A stretch of 46,355 nucleotides of DNA from Planctomycetota bacterium (GTDB lineage Bacteria > Planctomycetota > Phycisphaerae > Sedimentisphaerales > Anaerobacaceae): NCBI GenBank assembly GCA_022563885.1, contig JADFMM010000015.1, positions 1 to 46,355 of the forward strand, written 5' to 3'. The notes below the pieces were generated by a model. It was not told the origin of the DNA and ran no database searches. It saw only the letters and a list, made by a program, of their open reading frames with translations. Each line of letters begins with the position of its first letter. Within the stretch, counting starts at the first letter, position 1. Position numbers and translations under genes: made by a program. Positions 17,484 through 28,400 of the stretch are shown here, one piece after another.

Positions 17484-17920
17484 CTGTGATCCTTATGACC
17501 CACTTCTGTCTGTCTCCGGGCAACACGCCGCTCGATGCCGGGCCACGTTTCCAGACGAAACCTCGCATTATGCGTATAAATCGGTATCGCTGCAAGCTCT
17601 ATTTCCGGTCCTTTTTTCCCAACGCCCCTTGAAACGGAGCTGTCTCGCGAGCGCCCACTCGTGTGGAGAGGGATGTTTTGCTTGAGAGGGTGTCTGAGAT
17701 TCGCAGCGACAAATGCAAAGTATATGGGCGTTTATGTCGATATCAACTTAGGGCTCAAGGAGTCTAGGCTCTGTCTGAAGTCCCCGTTTTTCGACTCCGA
17801 GGGGAAGCTAGATCGAGTTTTCAGATCAAGCCTCAGGTGGGCAAGGTGAACTTTTTGACCAGAGGAGCAATATAAACGCCTATGATCGTGATAGGGAGAA
17901 AAGTTGATTGGATTCAGCTA
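17484..17920. other. Intergenic region upstream of clpC
   Basis: This space separates the divergent zinc-ribbon and clpC genes. It contains the diverged family B element at 17767-17833. A plus-strand frame at 17661-17849 (62 codons) shows no family resemblance, runs through that element, and is not taken as a gene. The promoter of the minus-strand operon must lie here but was not identified. Confidence 0.5.
17767..17833. mobile_element. MITE-like element, family B, copy 3 (short, diverged)
   Basis: The left end GGCTCTGTCTGAAGTCCCCG matches the left ends of the two full family B copies. The right end, read on the other strand, is AGGCTTGATCTGAAAACTCG, a weaker match. Only 67 bp separate the outer ends, so the copy has lost most of its interior. 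TA precedes the left end, as in copy 1. It lies about 90 bp upstream of the clpC promoter. Confidence 0.55.
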
Positions 17921-17948
17921 TTTACAGGGTGGTGGGATGGATTATAAT
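17921..17948 (+). promoter_or_regulatory. Sigma-70-type promoter of clpC
   Basis: TTTACA at 17921-17926 (five of six consensus bases) is followed after 16 bp by a perfect TATAAT at 17943-17948. The start of transcription would be near 17955, giving a leader of about 63 nt to the clpC ATG. No CtsR-type or CIRCE operator was recognised nearby, so housekeeping expression is the simplest reading. Confidence 0.65.
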
Positions 17949-18017
17949 TGGCGTGTGATTCTACTATGGACCAGACAAACGCAATAATAGCGACATTTAG
18001 GATGCTGAGGTAACGAA

Positions 18018-20528
18018 ATGTTTGAGCGCTTTACAGATAGGGCCCGCAAGGTCATGGCGTTGGCGAATCAGGAGGCACAGCGATTCAACCATGAGTATAT
18101 TGGGACTGAGCACATTCTCTTGGGCTTGGTCAAGGAGGGCAGCGGGGTGGGCGCCACGGTTCTTAAGAATCTGGACGTCGACATCAAGAAGCTTAGGTTG
18201 GAGATTGAAAAGCTGGTTAAGAGTGGTCCTGACATGGTTACCATGGGGAAATTGCCACAAACCCCCAGAGCCAAAAAGGTAGTCGAATACGCGATTGAAG
18301 AGGCCCGTGCATTAAATCACAATTATGTAGGCACTGAGCACATCCTCTTGGGGCTTTTGCGAGAGAGCGAAGGCATCGCCGCGCAGGTGCTCATGAATTT
18401 GGGACTCAAACTGGAAGAGGTCCGCCAGGAGGTGCTGAACCTTCTGGGAGCAGGTGTTGATGATACCCCCACGAATCTGGGCATGAAAATGGGAAGTGGC
18501 AGCACCCGAAGCAAGACGAAGAGCAAGACCCCGGCCCTCGACAGTTTCGGCCGAGACCTCACCCAACTGGCCATTGAGGGCGAATTGGACCCGGTGATTG
18601 GGCGTGCCAGAGAAATTGAGCGGCTCATTCAAATTCTCTGTCGTCGTACCAAAAACAATCCTGTGCTCTTGGGAGAGGCGGGCGTGGGCAAGACCGCCAT
18701 CGTCGAAGGCCTCAGTCAAAAGATCATCAACAAGGAGATCCCCGAGCTCTTGAAGGACAAACGTGTCGTGGTCTTGGATCTGGCCATGATGGTCGCGGGC
18801 ACCAAGTATCGAGGACAGTTTGAGGAGCGGATCAAGGCGGTCATCAACGAGGTCAAGCGAGCGGGCAATGTCATCCTCTTTATCGACGAGTTGCACACAC
18901 TGGTCGGCGCCGGAGGCGCCGAGGGCGCCATTGATGCGGCCAACGTGCTCAAGCCGGCATTGGCCCGGGGCGAGGTCCAGTGCGTCGGTGCCACCACTCT
19001 GGATGAATACAGAAAATACATCGAAAAGGATGGCGCCCTGGAAAGGCGCTTCCAGACCATCATTGTTGAACCCCCCTCGAAAGAGGAAGCCTTGGATATC
19101 CTCCGCGGCCTGCAGGATCGCTACGAGGCCCATCATCGCGTGAACTTCACCGAGGAGGCTCTATTCCAGGCCGTCGAGTTGTCGACGCGCTACATTGCCG
19201 GCAGGTGTCTTCCCGACAAGGCTATTGATGTCATGGACGAGGCCGGGGCGCGGGTGCGGCTCAAGAACATGACGCCGCCCCCGGACTTGACCAAGCTCGA
19301 GGGCAAGGTCGAGAAGCTGCAGCGGGAAAAAGATGAAGCCGTTCGCAATGCAGACTACGAGCGCGCCGCGTCTCTGCGGGATGAGGCTCAGCAACTCTCA
19401 GAAGAAAAGAATGAGCTGCACAAGAAGTGGTATGAGGAAAATCGGGAATCCACCGGCGTCGTCGACGTAGAGGTCATCGCCGAAGTGGTCAGCAATATGA
19501 CCGGCGTGCCCTTGACACGCCTGGAGAAGAAAGAGACCCAGCGCCTGCTGGAATTGGAGTCGGAATTACACAAAACGGTCGTGTCGCAGGATGAGGCGAT
19601 TCACGCCGTGTCCAAGGCCGTGCGTCGCAGCCGCAGCGGCATGAAGGATCCGAATCGTCCCATGGGCTGCTTCATCTTCCTCGGTCCCAGTGGCGTCGGC
19701 AAGACCCTATTGGCCAAGGCCTTGGCGGAGTTCCTGTTTAATGACAAAAATGCCCTCGTGCGGATCGACATGAGTGAGTTTATGGAGAAGCACAACATCA
19801 GTCGGCTGGTGGGAGCGCCTCCCGGATACGTGGGGTACGAAGAGGGCGGGCAACTCACCGAGCGGATTCGCCGTCGTCCCTACGCGGTGGTGTTGCTGGA
19901 CGAAATCGAAAAGGCGCATTCCGATATCTACAATATGCTCCTGCAGATCATGGACGAAGGCCACCTGACCGACAGTTTCGGTCGCAGCATCGATTTCAAG
20001 AATGTCATCCTCATCATGACCAGTAACATCGGCGCCGAGCTGATCAAGAATCAGGGCGGTTTCGGCTTTGGCAAGAAGGGTCCCGAGTCCGACTTCGACA
20101 GGATGAAGGAGGTTTTGAACAAGGAAGTGGAACGTCACTTCCGACCCGAGTTCCTCAACCGGCTGGACGCGACCATCGTCTTTCGGCCCTTGACCCGGGA
20201 AAACCTGACCGACATTGTCGAGTATGAATTGGCCAAGGTCTTCAAGCGCCTCACGGAGCACGGTCTGCATCTGGAACTCACGGATCAGGCCAAGGAGTTT
20301 CTCATCGACAAGGGCTACAACCCCGAGTTCGGCGCCCGACCCCTGCGAAGGGCCATCGAGAACTACATCGAAGATCCGCTCTCCGAGTCCTTCCTGGCCG
20401 GACATTTCAAAGAGAAGAATTTCGTCAAGATCGACGTCAAGGATGAGGACAGCCTCAAGTTTGACGGCGAGCAACTCGACAAGCCTGAAGAAGAAGCCGC
20501 CGAAGCCCCGGTGGCGGGGGCACAGTAG
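18018..20528 (+). CDS. clpC: ATP-dependent Clp protease ATPase subunit ClpC
   Basis: An 836-residue Hsp100 unfoldase that feeds proteins to ClpP. In order: two Clp-N repeats ([20 protein letters not shown] with [13 protein letters not shown], then [15 protein letters not shown]), AAA1 with Walker A GEAGVGKT at about residue 219, and the UVR/middle domain near 425-460 ([20 protein letters not shown]). AAA2 follows with Walker A GPSGVGKT at about residue 556, then the C-terminal D2-small domain. The UVR motif marks ClpC rather than ClpA or ClpB. GAGG lies just before the start. The gene has its own promoter (17921-17948) and a strong terminator (20559-20590), so it is a single-gene unit. ClpP is not in the window. 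Confidence 0.97.
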   Translation: MFERFTDRARKVMALANQEAQRFNHEYIGTEHILLGLVKEGSGVGATVLKNLDVDIKKLRLEIEKLVKSGPDMVTMGKLPQTPRAKKVVEYAIEEARALNHNYVGTEHILLGLLRESEGIAAQVLMNLGLKLEEVRQEVLNLLGAGVDDTPTNLGMKMGSGSTRSKTKSKTPALDSFGRDLTQLAIEGELDPVIGRAREIERLIQILCRRTKNNPVLLGEAGVGKTAIVEGLSQKIINKEIPELLKDKRVVVLDLAMMVAGTKYRGQFEERIKAVINEVKRAGNVILFIDELHTLVGAGGAEGAIDAANVLKPALARGEVQCVGATTLDEYRKYIEKDGALERRFQTIIVEPPSKEEALDILRGLQDRYEAHHRVNFTEEALFQAVELSTRYIAGRCLPDKAIDVMDEAGARVRLKNMTPPPDLTKLEGKVEKLQREKDEAVRNADYERAASLRDEAQQLSEEKNELHKKWYEENRESTGVVDVEVIAEVVSNMTGVPLTRLEKKETQRLLELESELHKTVVSQDEAIHAVSKAVRRSRSGMKDPNRPMGCFIFLGPSGVGKTLLAKALAEFLFNDKNALVRIDMSEFMEKHNISRLVGAPPGYVGYEEGGQLTERIRRRPYAVVLLDEIEKAHSDIYNMLLQIMDEGHLTDSFGRSIDFKNVILIMTSNIGAELIKNQGGFGFGKKGPESDFDRMKEVLNKEVERHFRPEFLNRLDATIVFRPLTRENLTDIVEYELAKVFKRLTEHGLHLELTDQAKEFLIDKGYNPEFGARPLRRAIENYIEDPLSESFLAGHFKEKNFVKIDVKDEDSLKFDGEQLDKPEEEAAEAPVAGAQ

Positions 20529-20558
20529 ACTGCTGTGCCAACCGGACAACGAGTCATG

Positions 20559-20590
20559 AGGCCCGAATCGGTTGATTCGGGCCTTTTTTT
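20559..20590 (+). terminator. Rho-independent terminator after clpC
   Basis: AGGCCCGAATC at 20559-20569 pairs perfectly with GATTCGGGCCT at 20574-20584 around a GGTT loop, followed by a run of T to 20590. It starts 31 bp after the clpC stop. The facing gene ends at 20617 on the minus strand; the A-run needed for termination in that direction is absent, so it works mainly for clpC. Confidence 0.92.
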
Positions 20591-20616
20591 GTCGGAGGGT
20601 TTTAGGCGAAAGGTAA

Positions 20617-22470
20617 CTACTCCTTCTTCTTACGCCCACCAAAGAGGGCCTTGAGACCTTTCTGGAGACTGTCCTGCAGATTGCCATTGCCCGTGTCGAT
20701 GATCGCCTTGATCTCTTCGGGGACCTTGTGGCCGAGATTCTTGTCGATGACTCGCTTGAGTTCATCCGCGGCTTTTTGTTTGCCCAGGTCCAACAGCTTG
20801 GCCTGCAAGGTCTCCTGAAGGGCCTTGCTGTCGAATACCAATCGGGGGGCGGTAATCGGGCCGACCAGGCGTAGGCTGAGCTCCAGATCGTCGATCTGCT
20901 CGAAGAGGTCGTTGGCGGTCTTGGCATCGAGACCCAGGAACCCCCGTCTGCCCGTGCTAGCCTGTAGGCCGGAGAGCGTCGTGCCAATCGTCAGATCGAC
21001 GCGATCTCGATTGAGAAAGCCCGTGATCGTGCCGGAGGCCTTCCCCTGCTGAAAGGTCAGGTCGTTATCCCGCTTGAGGCCCTGTTGCAGCTTGGCCAGA
21101 TCGATCGCCGTGAATGCTCCGGTCACCCTCCCGGCGGTCTCTTCCTCCTCAAAATGCAGCGTCAGTTGGAGTCTAGGTCCCTGCTGGGACTGCAGTTCAA
21201 ACGCAATGGGCAGCTTGGCCGCCATCGGCGCGTCGTTCAGATTTGTGATGGTGATGTCACTGAGACCGAATTGGGGATCGTTCAGTTGCACCTGATCGAG
21301 CAGGATTCGTTTCACCAGCACCCGCACCTTCGGGAGCGTATCCACGCGGGCTGCAAGGTAGCTTAGGTAGGAAGGCGGCGGCTCAGGCGGCAGTAGCTCC
21401 TTCTCCTCGCTGTCGGGCAGCCAGGGGCGGATCTTCTCGATCCAGGCCTTGATCTTCTTGGCGTTTTCGAAATAGCCCTCCAGCTTGTCGAGGTCATTGG
21501 CGTCGATACCGACCCCCGTCCCTGCCGAAGCGCCGTCCGACTCGCCGCCCTGCGAATCCGGCTTGGCGACGAGTGACCCGGGTGACTGTCGGGGCTGGTC
21601 AAATCGCAGGCCCGAAACGCGGACCTCCTCCATTACCAGCTTGCCCAGGGACATCTGATAGACATTGGCCTGCGAACTTAGTTCCGCGATTTGCAGCTTG
21701 TTCTGTTGTAGGTTGTCGGTATCGGTCAGGGCGAGACCCCTCAAGGCTACTTTACCCGTCAGGAGCGAGAGACTCAATGCTCCCAGGTCCACCGTGGCCC
21801 CATTGACCCGGGTCAGTCGGTCCGCCGCTTTGGTGCGGATCCTGTCCTTCAGGAAAGTCGCGCCCAGCCCGAAGCAGAGCAGCAGGATCACTGCCAGGAT
21901 CACACCACCGGTCCGCAACGGTTTCGTCTTTGCCGCCAATGCTTTCGCGGCATCGCTGGCTCGTTTACCCACCACAATGCGATCGAGAAGCCGGACCCAG
22001 CCCTGGTTTTGCCAGGCTTCGAATTTTGCAGATTTGCCCTGCAGCTTGAGCCAGGTCTTCCTAAAGCCGAGTACGGAAAAGCCCATCACAGATCCTAACA
22101 CCAGCCCGCTCACCGGTCCCACTAATAGCGTGCCGACCAGGGCCGGTCGACTGAAATCCGTGATCGCCACCACGGGAATGAGGCGGTTGATGTCCAGCAG
22201 CCAATCCGCTTGTTCCATCACCATGAGCCCTAGATGGTAGAGCAGTGGCGCAGCGGCCAGCGAGGCGGCCTTGCCGATGCCGACAGACAGAATGAACATG
22301 CCGACGGGGAGATTGAGCAGAACCAGGAGGACCGCTAAGCAGGCATGGATACCGTAGAACCCCGGCGTCAGTCCAAACCAGAAACCCAAGCCCACTGCCA
22401 GGCCGGCCAGCACCGGCGAGACCTGTCCCCGGAGCACGGCGACGATCTTTCGTATTTTTCTGAAGAGCAT
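20617..22470 (-). CDS. Membrane protein with DUF2062-like N-terminus and AsmA-like C-terminal region
   Basis: A 617-residue envelope protein. The first 170 residues contain several hydrophobic segments (for example LAGLAVGLGFWFGLTPGFYG, HACLAVLLVLLNLPVGMFIL and LVGTLLVGPVSGLVLGSVMG), resembling TIGR03546/DUF2062. After a basic linker comes a further membrane segment (GGVILAVILLLCFGLGATFL). A long soluble part then has strands such as VDLGALSLSLLTGKVALRGL, VRVSGLRFDQP and VDLTIGTTLSG, as in AsmA-like or TIGR03545 proteins. From memory, TIGR03545 and TIGR03546 are neighbouring genes in proteobacteria; here they would be one chain. The C-terminus is lysine-rich (GGRKKKE). A role in lipid or envelope transport is plausible from the AsmA relation, but unproven. 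It diverges from the GH13 gene with about 200 bp between starts. Confidence 0.72.
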   Translation of the reverse strand: MLFRKIRKIVAVLRGQVSPVLAGLAVGLGFWFGLTPGFYGIHACLAVLLVLLNLPVGMFILSVGIGKAASLAAAPLLYHLGLMVMEQADWLLDINRLIPVVAITDFSRPALVGTLLVGPVSGLVLGSVMGFSVLGFRKTWLKLQGKSAKFEAWQNQGWVRLLDRIVVGKRASDAAKALAAKTKPLRTGGVILAVILLLCFGLGATFLKDRIRTKAADRLTRVNGATVDLGALSLSLLTGKVALRGLALTDTDNLQQNKLQIAELSSQANVYQMSLGKLVMEEVRVSGLRFDQPRQSPGSLVAKPDSQGGESDGASAGTGVGIDANDLDKLEGYFENAKKIKAWIEKIRPWLPDSEEKELLPPEPPPSYLSYLAARVDTLPKVRVLVKRILLDQVQLNDPQFGLSDITITNLNDAPMAAKLPIAFELQSQQGPRLQLTLHFEEEETAGRVTGAFTAIDLAKLQQGLKRDNDLTFQQGKASGTITGFLNRDRVDLTIGTTLSGLQASTGRRGFLGLDAKTANDLFEQIDDLELSLRLVGPITAPRLVFDSKALQETLQAKLLDLGKQKAADELKRVIDKNLGHKVPEEIKAIIDTGNGNLQDSLQKGLKALFGGRKKKE

Positions 22471-22674
22471 GATGAGACTCCTGATAGGGTCGGTAGAATT
22501 GTAAAATGTCCGTTGCTAGATTGTATGATTCGAGGGGGCATGTGCCTAGGGGATTATTGCGAGGTGCGCGCCGATGCCATGCGACGTTCAGCGGCAAGGC
22601 TTGCCGCGGGATTGACACCGGCTACAATAGACACTCATAGGTATAGCAGCAGGTCGACTGCAACGAGAACTTCG

Positions 22675-24927
22675 ATGAAGCTGAAATTCAACAAACGCAT
22701 CTTGCGGGTTCCAGTTCTCTCGTTGAGGATGGCCACGATCTCCACATGCCTATTAATAACAGCGACCCTTCTGGCGGCTCCCACCCTTGTCACCGCCTCC
22801 ATCAACCGTCCCCCAGAGGACGAAATCATCTATTTCATCATGCCCGACCGATTCCTGGATGGAGACCCCACCAACAACTTTGGCGGCGATGAGCGGCAAG
22901 GCTTTACCCGAGAAGATGTCCTGAGGCATGGCTACCTCCCCACCCATAAGGGCTATTATCACGGCGGCGACTTGCGCGGCGTCATGATGGCCCTGCCCTA
23001 TCTGCAGGATCTCGGTGTCACGGCCATCTGGCTGGCACCGATCTTCAAGAACCAAACGGTGCAGCCCGACCGCTCCAGCCTCTACGGGCATTCGGCCGCC
23101 TATCATGGCTATTGGATCCTGGATTTCCTCAACGTGGATCCGCATCTCGGCACCAATGATGAATTCCGGGAACTGGTTCGCCAGGCCCATACGCGGGACA
23201 TGAAGGTCTACCTCGATATCGTCACCAATCACACGGCCGATGTGATTCGTCTGAGGCCGTGGCCACAGCGGAGCTATGAGGGCAGGGGAGGTTACGTCTC
23301 CAAATCCCTCATGCCCTATCGCGACAGCCAGGGAGAGCCCTTTGACGATGCCGCCTTTGCCTATGACGGCCGTACTCAGAGACCCTTCCCACGCATGACG
23401 GACGAGGGCTTTCCCTACCAGGCGGTTGTGCTGTCGCAGGACACAGCCGCGAAACATCCCGACTGGCTGAACGATCCTCAGTACTATCACAATCGTGGAA
23501 ACTCGCGTTTCGCTGATGAGAGTTCGCTCTACGGCGATTTCTTCGGCTTGGATGATCTATTCACCGAGCGCCCCGAGGTGGTGCGGGGCATGATCGCCAT
23601 CTATCGGCATTGGATCGAAGCGTATCACGTGGACGGTTTCCGCATCGACACGACGCGCCACGTCAATGTCGAGTTCTGGCAGGCCTTCGCCCCGGCCATG
23701 CAGCAGGCGGCCAAAGACAGCGGCATCGAGCATTTCATTGCCTTCGGTGAGGTGGCGGACCGGCGACCGGAGGTGCTCAGTTACTTCACGACCCAGGCTC
23801 GACTACAGAGCGTCTTGGATTTTGGCTTTCAAAAGGTGGCGCGTGCCTTTGCCTCCGCGAGCGGATCCTCCGATCGGCTTCGGGCCTTCTTTGCGCTGGA
23901 CGACTACCATACCGATGCCGATAGCGACGCCTATTGCCTGCCCACCTTCCTGGGGAACCATGACATGGGGCGTTTCGGCCGTTTCCTTCTACAAGACAAC
24001 CCCGACGCCTCGGACGAGGAACTCGTCGCCCGCTCGATCCTGGCCCATGCCCTGATGTTTTTCGCCCGGGGCACACCCGTGATCTACTATGGCGACGAAC
24101 AGGGCTTTACCGGCGACGGGGGGGACAAGGACGCGCGCGAGGACATGTTCGCCAGCCAGGTGGCGGTCTACAATGACAATCGCCTCATCGGGACGCACCG
24201 CAGCACGGCCGAGTTGAATTTCGATCCGTCCCATCCCCTCTACCGGGCGTTTCAACGTCTGGCCAAGGTCTACCGCAAACATGCCGGTCTGCGGCGAGGC
24301 GCTCAGTTTCATCGTTTCAGTTCCGAAGGGCCGGGTCTCTATGCCTTCTCCAGGATCGATGCCAAGGACAAGGTGGAATATGTCGTCGCCTTCAACAACA
24401 GCGGCGGAGGCCGGCCTACGGAGGCCCTTGTCCCTACCTTTTGTCCCGGGGGCGCGTTTGATCTCATCTTCAGTCAACCTGCAGGATCGAGGGATTCCAT
24501 TGTTGCCGACGACGAGGGGCGATTGCCTCTGCGGCTGGCGCCTTTCGGCGTGGCGGTGTACCGGGCAGTGGATGCGTTGAAGGCGCCTGGTGCATTACCC
24601 AAGCTGGTGATTGCCGTTCCAGCGGCGGGTGAAACCCTCCTCGCCAGCCAACGCTATGAGTCGGGATATCCAATGCCCGCTCGCATAGAGATACGCGCAG
24701 AACTTGACCGTCCCCTGTTTGGCAGGGTCCTGTTTCAAGTGAGTGTTGATGATTCTGACTACCGGCTCTTGGGCATAGACCGGTCGCCCCCCTATAGGCT
24801 CTTCCTGGATCCGTCGCAGTTTCCCGAGGGCAGCCGAATCAGCATTCAAGCCACGTTCGAAGACAGCTTTGGCGAGTCTTGCAGGGCCAGCGTTGAAGGA
24901 TTGCGGGTCCGCGCGGCCTTGCCTTGA
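22675..24927 (+). CDS. Secreted alpha-amylase family (GH13) glycoside hydrolase
   Basis: A 750-residue exported enzyme acting on alpha-glucans. ATG 22675 is chosen because it opens a signal peptide (basic start, then SLRMATISTCLLITATLLAA); the frame is open further upstream but overlaps the divergent gene. ATG 22732 is an alternative. The catalytic set is complete: nucleophile Asp325 in DGFRIDTTRH, acid/base Glu359 in AFGEVADRR and transition-state Asp430 in GNHDMGRF. VTAIWLAPIFKN and DIVTNHTADV are the early GH13 motifs. After the barrel and the C-domain (to about residue 640) the last 110 residues look like an Ig-like or fibronectin-type beta-sandwich (FGRVLFQVSVDDSDYRLLG). It would supply malto-oligosaccharides for uptake; glgP is nearby. 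Confidence 0.93.
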   Translation: MKLKFNKRILRVPVLSLRMATISTCLLITATLLAAPTLVTASINRPPEDEIIYFIMPDRFLDGDPTNNFGGDERQGFTREDVLRHGYLPTHKGYYHGGDLRGVMMALPYLQDLGVTAIWLAPIFKNQTVQPDRSSLYGHSAAYHGYWILDFLNVDPHLGTNDEFRELVRQAHTRDMKVYLDIVTNHTADVIRLRPWPQRSYEGRGGYVSKSLMPYRDSQGEPFDDAAFAYDGRTQRPFPRMTDEGFPYQAVVLSQDTAAKHPDWLNDPQYYHNRGNSRFADESSLYGDFFGLDDLFTERPEVVRGMIAIYRHWIEAYHVDGFRIDTTRHVNVEFWQAFAPAMQQAAKDSGIEHFIAFGEVADRRPEVLSYFTTQARLQSVLDFGFQKVARAFASASGSSDRLRAFFALDDYHTDADSDAYCLPTFLGNHDMGRFGRFLLQDNPDASDEELVARSILAHALMFFARGTPVIYYGDEQGFTGDGGDKDAREDMFASQVAVYNDNRLIGTHRSTAELNFDPSHPLYRAFQRLAKVYRKHAGLRRGAQFHRFSSEGPGLYAFSRIDAKDKVEYVVAFNNSGGGRPTEALVPTFCPGGAFDLIFSQPAGSRDSIVADDEGRLPLRLAPFGVAVYRAVDALKAPGALPKLVIAVPAAGETLLASQRYESGYPMPARIEIRAELDRPLFGRVLFQVSVDDSDYRLLGIDRSPPYRLFLDPSQFPEGSRISIQATFEDSFGESCRASVEGLRVRAALP

Positions 24928-24995
24928 CGAATAGAGTACACCACAGAGGACACAGAGGTCACAGCTCGGCCTTTGGCGGGTACCAAAAAGCTTAA

Positions 24996-25076
24996 CTCTC
25001 GCGGAGATCGCAGAGACCGCCGAAAGAAGATCCACATTTGCTTAGATCTCTGCGTGCTCTACGATCTCTGCGAGAG
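24996..25076. repeat. Inverted repeat of CTCTCGC-GAGATCG type
   Basis: CTCTCGCGGAGATCGCAGAG at 24996-25015 faces an imperfect reverse copy at about 25048-25076 (on the other strand, CTCTCGCAGAGATCGTAGAG). The arms are about 24 bp with a 30-bp middle. It belongs to the repeat-rich region between the GH13 gene and dnaE. Confidence 0.65.
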
Positions 25077-25385
25077 ATTATTTAACTGCGGATGATCAAA
25101 GAGATGGGAAACCAGATGCCTCATTACCTGGACAGAATTTCAAGTTCTTGCGAGCTTGTTGCACAGAGACTCACTGCTTTGCAGACAGTTTTCTCCGTGC
25201 CTCTGCGGCTCCGTGAGGCCAATTTTCGGGTCCGGCCAGAGGCCGGGTCAGCCGCAGTTGTTTACGGTGGTCTACGTCTGCTTCTCTCCCCGTCATCCTA
25301 GATTTTCATAGCCACCCCCAGCCGGCCCGAGTATAGTGTTGGTCAGGAGAACGACAACGCACGGTGCTGCTTTTTGTGGCGTTTT

Positions 25386-25423
25386 GTCGTACTCGTACTC
25401 AGCGCAGCGGTACTCGTACTCGG
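25386..25423. repeat. Tandem GTACTC-type repeat, copy 2
   Basis: GTCGTACTCGTACTC, then AGCGCAGCG, then GTACTCGTACTCGG. The core is shared with 15138-15179. It lies 36 bp before the dnaE start, so it would be in or near the dnaE leader. Confidence 0.65.
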
Positions 25424-25458
25424 CTTTTTCACGACGACAGCTAAAGGATTGACGCTCC

Positions 25459-28400
25459 ATGCCAGATAAGGGATTTGTTCACCTGCACTTACACACCATG
25501 TATTCCCTGCTCGACGGGGCCATTGCGCCGACGAAACTCTTCGACCGCTGCAAGGAGTTGGGCATGGATACGGTGGCGGTGACCGACCATGGCAATATGT
25601 TCGGGGCGGTGGATTTCTACTGCCGGGCCAAAGCCGCGGGGATCAAGCCCATCATCGGCTGCGAGGCCTACGTGGCGCCGCGGAGCCGTCTTGAAAAGTC
25701 GAGTTCGGGGATCAAGAAGACGGCCTACCACCTAGTCCTGCTAGCGGAGACGATCGAGGGCTATCACAACCTGATCAAGCTGATCAGCATCGGTTATACG
25801 GAGGGGTTCTACTACCGACCTCGCATCGACAAGGAGATTCTGGCGGACCTTAGCCAGGGGATCATTGCCACCTCGGCCTGTATTGCCGGAGAGATCCCCG
25901 CGGCCTTCCGGCACGGCGAGGACGACAAGGCCTATGAACTCCTGGAGCACTATGTGAAGATCTTCGGGCCCGATCACTTCTTCATCGAGATCCAGAGGCA
26001 CGAGGGCGATGTGCCCGATGTGAACGAGCAGTTGATCGACGCGGCGCAGCGATATGGCCTGGGCCTGGTGGCGAGCAATGATGTGCATTTTCTGGAGGTG
26101 GGGGACTACCACGCCCATGACTGTCTGACCTGTATCAGCACCGGCAAGAACGTGGACGACGAAAACCGCATGAAGTATCCGCCCAATGTCTTCCTGAAGG
26201 GGCCGGATGAGATGCGGGCCCTCTTTGCCGATCATCCGGACGCGTTGGACAACACGCTGGCCATCGCCAATCGCTGCCATGTGGAGATCGACTTGTCGAC
26301 CCAACATGCCCCCCGCTACCAGCCCCCCGATGAGATGACGCCGGAGGACTATCTGACCAAGCTGGTCTATGAGGGGGCGAAGCGGCTCTACGGTGAGATG
26401 ACACCGGAGGTGGAGGAGCGGATCAAACATGAACTCAATGTGATCGAAGGGAAGGGCTTTTCCAGTTATTTCCTGATCGTCTGGGATTTTTGTCGCTATG
26501 CCCGAGAGCGTGACATCCCGGTGGGGGCGCGGGGAAGCGGCGTGGGGACGATTGTCGGCTATGCCCTGGGCATGTGTGACGTCGATCCCATCAAGTACGA
26601 TCTGCTCTTCGAGCGCTTCATGGATCCCGAACGCAACGAGATGCCGGATATCGATATCGATATCTGTCAATCCAATCGTCAAAACGTGCTGGACTACGTG
26701 CGTCAGAAATATGGTCAGGTGGCCCAGATCATCACCTTCGGGACCATGAAGGCCAGGGCGGTGATTCGGGATGTCTGCCGCGTCAAGGGCATCCCGCTGG
26801 ATCAGGCGGATAGGTTGGCCAAGCTGGTCCCGGCCGACCTGGGCATGACGCTCGACAAGGCCCTGGAGGTGGAGCCGGAACTGAGGCAACTCTGTGAGCA
26901 GGACCCGAAGATCCAATCCGTCATTGAGGTGGGGCGCAAACTGGAGGGCCTGACCCGTCACAGTTCGGTTCATGCGGCGGGGGTGGTGATAGCGGATTGT
27001 CCCCTGGTCGATCATGTGCCACTTTATAAGGCGCCGGGTTCGGACGATCTGATTACTCAGTATGAAGGGCCGTTGGTGGAGAAGGTCGGCCTGTTGAAGA
27101 TGGACTTTCTGGGGCTCAAGACCCTGAGCGTGATCCGGCGTTCGCGGGAGCTGATCCGCGAGAATCATGGCGTGGATATCGATGTGGAGAAGATCGACCA
27201 TGACGATCCGGAGACCTTCGAGATCTTCTGCGCGGGCCGGACCAAGGGGGTGTTTCAGTTCGAGTCGGAGGGCATGCAGAACCTGCTGATCAAGATGCGG
27301 CCCGACCGTATCGAGGATCTGATTGCGGCCAATGCGCTCTATCGGCCGGGCCCGATGGTCTTGATCCCCGACTATATTGCGCGGAAACACGGCGCGACAT
27401 GGGAGTTGCCCCATGAGATCATGACCGATGTCCTGGGCGAGACCTATGGGATCATGATCTATCAGGAACAGGTGATGCGGATCTGCAATCGTCTGGGCGA
27501 CATCCCCCTGCGCGAGGCCTACAAACTGATCAAGGCGATCAGCAAGAAGGATACCAGTCTCATCGCGAAGGAACGGGAACGCTTCATGAAGGGCTGTATG
27601 AGCAAGGGCCTGACCGAAGCGCAGGGCACGGAGGTTTGGGAGATCATCGAGCGTTTCGCGGGCTACGGCTTCAACAAGAGTCACTCGACCCGCTATGCCT
27701 TTATCGCCTACCAGACGGCCTATCTGAAGGCCCATTACCCGGTGGAGTTTATGGCGGCCCTGCTGACCTATGATTGCGATGTCACGGAGAAGGTGGTGGA
27801 CTATATCACCGAGTGCAAGACGGACCTCAAGATCGACATCTTGCCGCCCGACGTGAATGAGAGCGGGGCGCTGTTTACTCCCATCTACCAAGAGAATGCC
27901 CAGGGCGAACGGGAGGGGGCGATCCGCTTCGGTCTGGCCGGCGTCAAAGGCGTGGGTGAGAAGGCGGTGGAACGGATCATCGCCGCGCGAGAGGAGGTGG
28001 GCCGTTTTAGAGATCTCTATCACTTCTGCGAGACGGTCGACTCGCGGGCAGCCAACAAGCAGGTGATCGAAGCGCTGATCAAGGCCGGCGCCTTCGATCA
28101 TCTCGGTGGCAATCGGAACCAGATGGTCACCGGCCTGGAGGCGGCTATTCGTTGCGGAGCCAGCCTGCAGTCGGACCGGCAGAGGGGGCAAATGAATCTC
28201 TTCGGTCAGATGGCCGAGCAGGAAGAAGAGGAAGTACGCCTGCCCGATGTGCCTCCCTGGCCGGAGGCGCAGTTGCTGGCCTATGAGAAGGCCGTGTTGG
28301 GCTTCTACGTCACCAGCAATCCCTTGAGTCATCATGCCGAATTGATAGATGTCTATTCCCATGCCAACACGGCCGAACTGGCAAATATCCAACAGGACCG

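Larger units (their letters stand above)
24928..25458. other. Repeat-rich intergenic region before dnaE
   Basis: About 530 bp with no credible gene. It is built of low-complexity and palindromic pieces: a purine-rich CACAGAGGACACAGAGG stretch near 24941, the inverted repeat at 24996-25076, a CTCTGCGGCTCCGTGAGG stretch near 25202, and the GTACTC repeat at 25386-25423. The dnaE promoter must lie in its last part; a weak AAGGA precedes the dnaE ATG. Confidence 0.6.

Noticed and set aside
17661-17849. 62-codon plus-strand frame before clpC
   Set aside because: It runs through the short family B element and shows no protein family features.
22345-22674. N-terminal extension of the GH13 amylase
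   Set aside because: The upstream in-frame codons overlap the start of the divergent membrane protein gene and would put the signal peptide in the middle of the protein.
25741-28392. 883-codon open frame antisense to dnaE
   Set aside because: It mirrors the codon pattern of dnaE, has a His/Asp/Gln-rich composition without motifs, and has no ribosome binding site or partner genes.
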